A stretch of DNA of 58,045 nucleotides from Miniimonas arenae (lineage in GTDB: Bacteria; Actinomycetota; Actinomycetes; Actinomycetales; Beutenbergiaceae), in the NCBI RefSeq assembly GCF_006351005.1, contig NZ_VENP01000019.1, positions 1-58,045 on the forward strand, written 5' to 3'. The position numbers and the translations under genes are program-made. Shown here piece after piece: positions 53,767-58,045 of this stretch (positions within the stretch are counted from its first letter, which is position 1; each line of letters begins with the position of its first letter). The notes below the pieces were generated by a model. The model saw nothing but the letters and a program-made list of their open reading frames with translations, was not told the origin of the DNA and ran no database searches.

Positions 53767-55031
53767 CCCGGGAGAGCGTCTTCACGTGGGGTGCCGCGCC
53801 GCTGAAGGTGGGTGCGGGCGCCGTCGACGAGATCGGGTTCGACGTCGCGCAGTACGGCGTGTCCCGGGTGCTCGTCCTCACCGACCCGAGGGTGGCCGAG
53901 ACCGGCGTGCCGCACCGCGTGGTGGAGTCCCTCGCCCGGTACGGGGTCGAGGCCCGGGTCTACGACGGCGTGCACGTCGAGCCGACGGACGCCTCGATGG
54001 AGGACGCGATCGCCTACGCGGCGCAGGAGGGTCCGTGGGACGCGTTCGTCGCCGTCGGCGGCGGGTCCACGATCGACACCGCCAAGGCCGTCAACCTGCT
54101 CACCACCTACCCGGGCGAGCTGATGGACTACCTCAACGCCCCGATCGGTCGGGCACAGGTCCCGCCCGGGCCGCTGCAGCCGCTGTTCGCGGTGCCGACG
54201 ACGGCCGGGACGGGTGCGGAGTCCACGAACGTCTGCATCATGGACGTGCTCTCGCTCAAGGTGAAGACGGGCATCAGCCACTGGCGGATGCGTCCGACGA
54301 TGGCGATCGTGGACCCTTCGGTCACCCTCACCCTGCCGGCGAACGTCACGGCCTCGGCCGGGATGGACATCCTGTGCCACGCGGCCGAGTCCTACACCGC
54401 GCGGTGGTACGAGGACTTCGAGCGCAAGACGCCCGAGCAGCGCGTCACGTACTGCGGCTCGAACCCCGTCTCCGACATGTGGGCCGAGAAGGCCCTGGGG
54501 CTGCTCGCGTCCTCGTTCCGACGTGCCGTGCGTGCGGGCGACGCCGCGGCGCGCGCCGACATGATGCTCGCGGCGACGTTCGCGGGGATAGGGTTCGGCA
54601 ACGCGGGCGTGCACATCCCGCACGCCAACGGCTACCCGATCGCGGGGATGGTCAAGGACTACCACCCGGCCGGGTACCCGCAGGAGGAGCCGATGGTGCC
54701 GCACGGCATCTCCGTCTCGCTCACCGCCCCCGAGGCGTTTCGGTTCACGTTCGAGGGTGCGCCGGAGCGCCACCTCACGGTGGCGCGACTGCTCGCACCC
54801 GACGCCTCGCCCACGCCCGACCCGCGGGAGCAGCTGCCGGCGGCGCTGATCGACCTGATGCGCGACATCGGCATCCCGAACGGGATCGGCGGCGTGGGCT
54901 ACACCGAGGCCGACGTGCCCGACCTCGTCCCCGGCACCATGAAGCAGCAGCGGCTGCTGTCCACCTGCTCACGTGTTCCGACCGAGGAGGACGTCGCCGG
55001 GATCCTCACCCGGTCGATCCAGAACTGGTGA
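53763..55031 (+). CDS. hydroxyacid-oxoacid transhydrogenase (iron-containing alcohol dehydrogenase family)
   Basis: Cofactor-recycling enzyme that oxidises 4-hydroxybutyrate (or a similar hydroxyacid) while reducing 2-oxoglutarate to 2-hydroxyglutarate. 422 residues. Family marks: ESVFTWGAAPLKVGAGAVDEIG, AVGGGSTIDTAKAVNLLTTYPGELMDYLNAPIG, FAVPTTAGTGAEST, AGMDILCHAAESYTA, NAGVHIPHANGYPIAGMV and EPMVPHGISVSLTAPEAF, which fit the human ADHFE1/HOT group. Metal ligands lie in the Asp and His positions of these motifs. GTG start overlaps the preceding fragment. Such genes often accompany GABA or 4-hydroxybutyrate use with PucR-type regulators (inference from context). Confidence 0.92.
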   Translation: MTRESVFTWGAAPLKVGAGAVDEIGFDVAQYGVSRVLVLTDPRVAETGVPHRVVESLARYGVEARVYDGVHVEPTDASMEDAIAYAAQEGPWDAFVAVGGGSTIDTAKAVNLLTTYPGELMDYLNAPIGRAQVPPGPLQPLFAVPTTAGTGAESTNVCIMDVLSLKVKTGISHWRMRPTMAIVDPSVTLTLPANVTASAGMDILCHAAESYTARWYEDFERKTPEQRVTYCGSNPVSDMWAEKALGLLASSFRRAVRAGDAAARADMMLAATFAGIGFGNAGVHIPHANGYPIAGMVKDYHPAGYPQEEPMVPHGISVSLTAPEAFRFTFEGAPERHLTVARLLAPDASPTPDPREQLPAALIDLMRDIGIPNGIGGVGYTEADVPDLVPGTMKQQRLLSTCSRVPTEEDVAGILTRSIQNW

Positions 55032-55089
55032 GCGTCGCCGCTGCCCGGGGCCCGTCGGCGACGGCGGGTCCCGGCGCGGCGGCGGCCCC

Positions 55090-55095
55090 TACCCT
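55090..55095 (+). promoter_or_regulatory. -10 box, leaderless start of the methyltransferase gene
   Basis: TACCCT ends 6 nt before the GTG at 55102; no ribosome site is present. Confidence 0.4.
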
Positions 55096-55101
55096 GGAGC
55101 G

Positions 55102-56721
55102 GTGACCCTGGCCGAGGCCCCGCTGGCCGATCCGTCGTTGATGTCCGCGCTGCACGAGGATCTCGAGGCGTCCGGCTGGACGGTCGACGGCGTGCGGGAG
55201 CTCCTCGGTCCCGTCGCCGCCGACGCGCTCGACCGCGAGCAGGCCGTGCCCGCGCTGCTCGCCACCGCACCCGACACGCCCGCCGGCCGCGAGAGAGCCG
55301 CCGCCCTGCTGCGCCTGTTCCAGCTCGGACGGCCCGTGCCCCGGGCCGCCCTCGACCGTGCGCTGCCGCGCCTGGGGAGCCGCGGCCTGGTCGCGCTCGG
55401 CCTGGCCACCGCGGCGGGCGAGGACGCGAGCGACGAGGTGCGCTCCGCCGTCGAGCTCGCGCCGTACGCCGCGGTCGACGCCGAGGGTGCGCTGGACTGG
55501 TGGCTCGCCTCGGACCCGACGGAGGTCGCGCGGGCGGGCGCCGGGCACAGTGGCGCGCTGCCCGCGGAGCACGTGCTCGGCGTCGGCGGGGCGTCGCGGA
55601 CCCTCGCCCAGATCACGGTGCGCTCGCCGCGGGAGGCGGTGCTCGACGTCGGGACCGGGTGCGGGATCCAGGCGCTGCACGCGACGCGACACGCGGGGCG
55701 GGTGGTCGGGACCGACATCGACGCGCGGGCGCTCGCGTTCGCGCGGTTCAACGCGGCCCTGAACACGCCGGACGCGGTGGTGGAGCTGCGGCGGGGGTCG
55801 ATGCTCGAGCCGGTCGCGGGCGAGCGGTTCGACCTCGTGGTGAGCAACCCGCCGTTCGTCATCACGCCGCGCGGGTCGGGGCTGACGGAGTTCACCTACC
55901 GCGACGGCGGCGCGGCCGGCGACGACCTCGTGCGTGACCTCGTGCGCAGCGTGGGCGACCTGCTCGCGCCAGGCGGAGTGGCGCAGCTGCTCGGGAACTG
56001 GGAGCACCGGCGCGGCGAGGCGTGGGACGAGCGGGTGCGCTCGTGGGTGGCCGGGCTGGGGCTGGACGCTTGGGTGGTGCAGCGGGAGGTGCAGGACCCG
56101 GCGGAGTACGCCGAGCTGTGGCTGCGCGACGGCGGACAGACGCCCGAGCGGTCGGGCGACGCCTACGCGCGGGCGTACGAGGCGTGGCTCGCGGACCTCG
56201 CGTCGCGGGACGTGGAGGGGGTCGGGTTCGGGTTCGTGACGCTGCGGCGACCCTGTGCTGGCGCTGGTGCTGGCGCTGGTGCTGACCCGGGGGCAGGACC
56301 GGGGCTCGCGCCGTGGGTTCGCGTCGAGGAGGTCACCGGCACGGTGCACCAGCCGCTCGGCGGAGCGATCGCGGACGTGCTCGCGGCGGTCGACGCTGTC
56401 CGGGGGCTGAGCGACGCGGAGCTGCTCGCGCGCGCGTGGGTGGTGGCCGGCGACGTCACCGAGGAGCGCTTCCACACGCCGGGGGAGGGCTCGCCGTCGG
56501 TCATCCTCCTGCGCTCCGGTGGCGGGTTCTCGCGGGCGGTGCGCGCCGACACCGCGCTCGCGGCGTTCGTCGGGGCGAGCGACGGCGAGCTCACCGGTGC
56601 GCAGATCGTCGCGGCGCTCGCCGCGCTGCTCGAGGCGCCGGCGGACGCGCTCGCGGCCGAGCTCGCGCCGCAGGTGCGGGGGCTCGTCGTCGACGGGCTG
56701 CTGCTGCCGCCCGGCGTCTGA
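55102..56721 (+). CDS. SAM-dependent methyltransferase (DUF7059 / MTS domain)
   Basis: 539 residues. N-terminal helical domain (DUF7059-like, about 1-140), then a class I methyltransferase small (MTS) domain: motif I VLDVGTGCGIQALHA, acidic loop VVGTDIDARALAFARFN, and the NPPF catalytic motif (LVVSNPPFVITPRG) shared by N6-adenine, guanine-N2 and glutamine-N5 methyltransferases such as RlmG and PrmC. A C-terminal domain (about 410-539) follows a Gly/Ala insert encoded by GGTGCTGGCGCT repeats (about 56255-56300). Common in actinobacteria, target unknown. GTG start with TACCCT upstream. A 13-bp triple repeat follows the stop. Confidence 0.9.
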   Translation: MTLAEAPLADPSLMSALHEDLEASGWTVDGVRELLGPVAADALDREQAVPALLATAPDTPAGRERAAALLRLFQLGRPVPRAALDRALPRLGSRGLVALGLATAAGEDASDEVRSAVELAPYAAVDAEGALDWWLASDPTEVARAGAGHSGALPAEHVLGVGGASRTLAQITVRSPREAVLDVGTGCGIQALHATRHAGRVVGTDIDARALAFARFNAALNTPDAVVELRRGSMLEPVAGERFDLVVSNPPFVITPRGSGLTEFTYRDGGAAGDDLVRDLVRSVGDLLAPGGVAQLLGNWEHRRGEAWDERVRSWVAGLGLDAWVVQREVQDPAEYAELWLRDGGQTPERSGDAYARAYEAWLADLASRDVEGVGFGFVTLRRPCAGAGAGAGADPGAGPGLAPWVRVEEVTGTVHQPLGGAIADVLAAVDAVRGLSDAELLARAWVVAGDVTEERFHTPGEGSPSVILLRSGGGFSRAVRADTALAAFVGASDGELTGAQIVAALAALLEAPADALAAELAPQVRGLVVDGLLLPPGV

Positions 56722-56725
56722 CCCG

Positions 56726-56764
56726 GTTCGCTGGCTCCGTTCGCCGGCTCTGTTCGTTGGCCCC
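56726..56764. repeat. 13-bp triple repeat just after the methyltransferase stop
   Basis: GTTCGCTGGCTCC, GTTCGCCGGCTCT and GTTCGTTGGCCCC start at 56726, 56739 and 56752, an exact 13-bp period beginning five bases after the stop codon. Confidence 0.8.
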
Positions 56765-56798
56765 GCCGCGCCCCAGGCGTCCGCGAGGTACTTTCCGT

Positions 56799-56878
56799 CC
56801 TTTCGCGAGAGGATCTCCGTCCTTTCGCGAGAGGAAGTTGGTCCTTTCGCGAGGTGCTTTCTGTCCTTTCGCGAGAGG
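56799..56878. repeat. array B of the 22-bp TCGCGA repeat
   Basis: CCTTTCGCGAGAGG starts at 56799, 56821, 56843 (shortened) and 56865: an exact 22-bp period, same orientation as array A, with degenerate units on both sides (56780 and 56890 regions). It fills the gap between the convergent methyltransferase and AbiEi-like genes. Confidence 0.92.
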
Positions 56879-56920
56879 ATCCTTGCGCTCGCGAGGTGAT
56901 GCTCGCCGTCGTGCTCGCGT

Positions 56921-57832
56921 TCACCACCGCCGCGGCCGCACCTGGACCTTGAGCGTCTCGCCGAGCTCGCGCTCGAACGAGTCGTCGGTGCCGAAGATGC
57001 GCTCATACCGCGCGACGGCGAACGTCCAGTAGAGTTGCTCCGTCACCTCCTCGCGCCGTGCGCGATCGCGCTCGACGTCGGGGTCGGCGGTGTGGTGCTC
57101 GCGACCGTCGTACTCCGCGGCGGCGCGCTTCTCGGGCCACGCAGCGTCGAGGTACTTCCACCGCCCGTCGCGCAGGACCACCTCGTGCTGCAGGGTCGGG
57201 CGCGGGAGGCCGGCGTCCATGATGCGGCAGCGCATCCAGGACTCGCCGTGCTTCTGGGCGGCCGCGTCGATCCGCGGCGCGAGCTCCTGTGCCTGAAGCG
57301 TGCCGGGAAGGCGGCGGAAGGTCGCGACGAGCTCGCCGACCTCGTCGACGGCGACGACCCTCGCGCGGACCATCGCGTCCGCGGCGGCCAGGGCGTGGGG
57401 CCGCCACGCGAGTCTGAGCAGATCCCCGGCCGTGCGGAGCGGTGACGTCATGCGCAACCCGAGGATCTCCACGGTGTCCGCGTCGGGCACCGTGGACTGG
57501 CGCACGATCGCTCGGCTGTTCACGGGTCGCGCGCGGCCGTGCGGCACGACGATCATCGGGCGGTCGTCGTGCAGCATGTGCGGCGGGCGGGTGTCGACGC
57601 CGTAGCCCCACGCGGCGGTGTGGTCGGCCACCAGAGCATGTGGCGGGACGACCTGCGCGAGCGCTCGGAGGCGCAGCTCGGGAGTGTCGGGCGCGCGACC
57701 GTCCACCGCCACCCCGGTGAAGACGCGCCGCAGCTCGCCGCTGCGGAGCGCGTGCCGGATCTGGAAGGGGCGCAGTCCCACGTCGCAGGCGGTCTCAAGG
57801 CGGAACGGGTGTCCGTCGTTGACGAGTCCCAT
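56921..57832 (-). CDS. AbiEi antitoxin-like / DUF559 nuclease-like protein
   Basis: 303 residues. The N-terminal part (FRLETACDVGLRPFQIRHALRSGELRRVFTGVAVDG) resembles the winged-helix AbiEi_4 domain of type IV antitoxins; the middle has SPLRTAGDLLRLAWRPHALAAADAMV; the C-terminus (WKYLDAAWPEKRAAAEYDGREHHTADPDVERDRARREEV) resembles DUF559/Vsr-type nuclease folds with D, E-x-D and H-H residues. Such stand-alone fusions are abundant in actinobacteria and no toxin partner is adjacent. Flanked on both sides by 22-bp repeat arrays. Confidence 0.85.
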   Translation of the reverse strand: MGLVNDGHPFRLETACDVGLRPFQIRHALRSGELRRVFTGVAVDGRAPDTPELRLRALAQVVPPHALVADHTAAWGYGVDTRPPHMLHDDRPMIVVPHGRARPVNSRAIVRQSTVPDADTVEILGLRMTSPLRTAGDLLRLAWRPHALAAADAMVRARVVAVDEVGELVATFRRLPGTLQAQELAPRIDAAAQKHGESWMRCRIMDAGLPRPTLQHEVVLRDGRWKYLDAAWPEKRAAAEYDGREHHTADPDVERDRARREEVTEQLYWTFAVARYERIFGTDDSFERELGETLKVQVRPRRW

Positions 57833-57970
57833 GGTCGAGGATCTCGCGGCGGGGGCGCTGCCGGCCGATTGCGCGAGAAACCTGTGGAAAGACCTGTGGA
57901 CGACGGCGAGCGCGCCGCGGTCGGTCGGCTCGCCGTCGGGCGCGGGTCGCCTACGGCGGGCGACGGACTT

Positions 57971-58045
57971 CCTCTCGCGAAAGGACGGACTTCCTCTCGC
58001 GAAAGGACGGACTTCCTCTCGCGAAAGGACGGACTTCCTCTCGCG
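57971..58045. repeat. array C of the 22-bp TCGCGA repeat, cut by the window end
   Basis: CCTCTCGCGAAAGG starts at 57971, 57993, 58015 and 58037, an exact 22-bp period; the last unit runs off the window. Orientation is opposite to arrays A and B, and the spacer ACGGACTT is identical in every unit, pointing to recent expansion. Confidence 0.93.

Noticed and set aside
56921-57832. Complete type IV toxin-antitoxin pair
   Set aside because: Only the AbiEi-like protein is present; no AbiEii nucleotidyltransferase toxin adjoins on either side.
57971-58045. CRISPR array at the right end
   Set aside because: The period is only 22 bp, spacers are identical instead of unique, and no cas gene is near. 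It is a tandem repeat.

Overview
The window is chromosomal DNA from a very high-GC actinobacterium, most likely a Micrococcales / Cellulomonas-like organism. The signs are strong G/C bias at third codon positions, frequent GTG starts with GTGA or ATGA overlaps, TANNNT -10 boxes placed 6-7 nt before start codons (leaderless genes), a WhiB regulator, an actinobacterial CRP/GlxR-type regulator, DUF4244-type Tad prepilins and a K+-independent H+-pyrophosphatase. I see no transposase, integrase, phage gene or CRISPR array. One tRNA gene, tRNA-Pro(CGG), is present.

Layout. 0.2-8.8 kb (minus): one probable operon of an FAD-linked 2-hydroxyacid oxidase, an oligopeptide-type ABC importer (lipoprotein, two permeases, fused double ATPase) and a PLP aminotransferase. 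9.2-16.2 kb: GNAT acetyltransferase, two divergent MFS transporters, an S9 prolyl-oligopeptidase-like enzyme coupled to a CopC-domain protein, and a formate/nitrite channel. 16.4-17.3 kb: tRNA-Pro with twin hairpins and methylglyoxal synthase. 17.4-38.4 kb: a conserved actinobacterial block in the same general order as Mycobacterium tuberculosis Rv3683 to Rv3649: metallophosphoesterase, PonA2-type PBP, WhiB, DUF4177, RidA, CRP, Nth, alpha/beta hydrolase, Acs, Ssd-TadABC-Flp-TadE/G, and an MrfA/YprA-type helicase. 38.6-44.8 kb: META-domain protein, ArgS, a lipoprotein and HppA. 44.9-48.2 kb (minus): a four-gene translationally coupled operon with a DUF1023 hydrolase, a WXG100-like small protein and a lipoprotein, resembling a type VII secretion cargo locus. 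48.4-58 kb: UMF1-type MFS, SigB-like sigma factor, a SLOG (cpYpsA) protein coupled to a membrane protein, a PucR regulator and a divergent gene that both look 5'-truncated at one junction, hydroxyacid-oxoacid transhydrogenase, a DUF7059-type methyltransferase and an AbiEi/DUF559-type protein.

How it fits together. Candidate CRP half-sites (GTGA-N6-TCAC) lie in front of acs and mgsA, linking the local crp gene to acetate activation and the methylglyoxal bypass. The Tad block has the export ATPase, platform proteins and pseudopilins but no prepilin peptidase or secretin.

The most unusual layer is non-coding. (1) A near-palindromic 14-mer (CCTTTCGCGAGAGG) is repeated at a strict 22-bp period in three intergenic arrays, two of them in convergent gene junctions, and a related 21-bp version is read in frame at the N-terminus of the S9 peptidase. 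(2) At four loci the last bases of a gene, including its stop codon, are tandemly or directly duplicated downstream (GNAT, ridA, ssd, argS). (3) A 65-nt long hairpin with a further copy lies between argS and the next convergent gene. These, the doubly truncated divergent pair near 53.4 kb and the glycine at the nucleophile position of the EphE-like hydrolase are the observations most worth testing.
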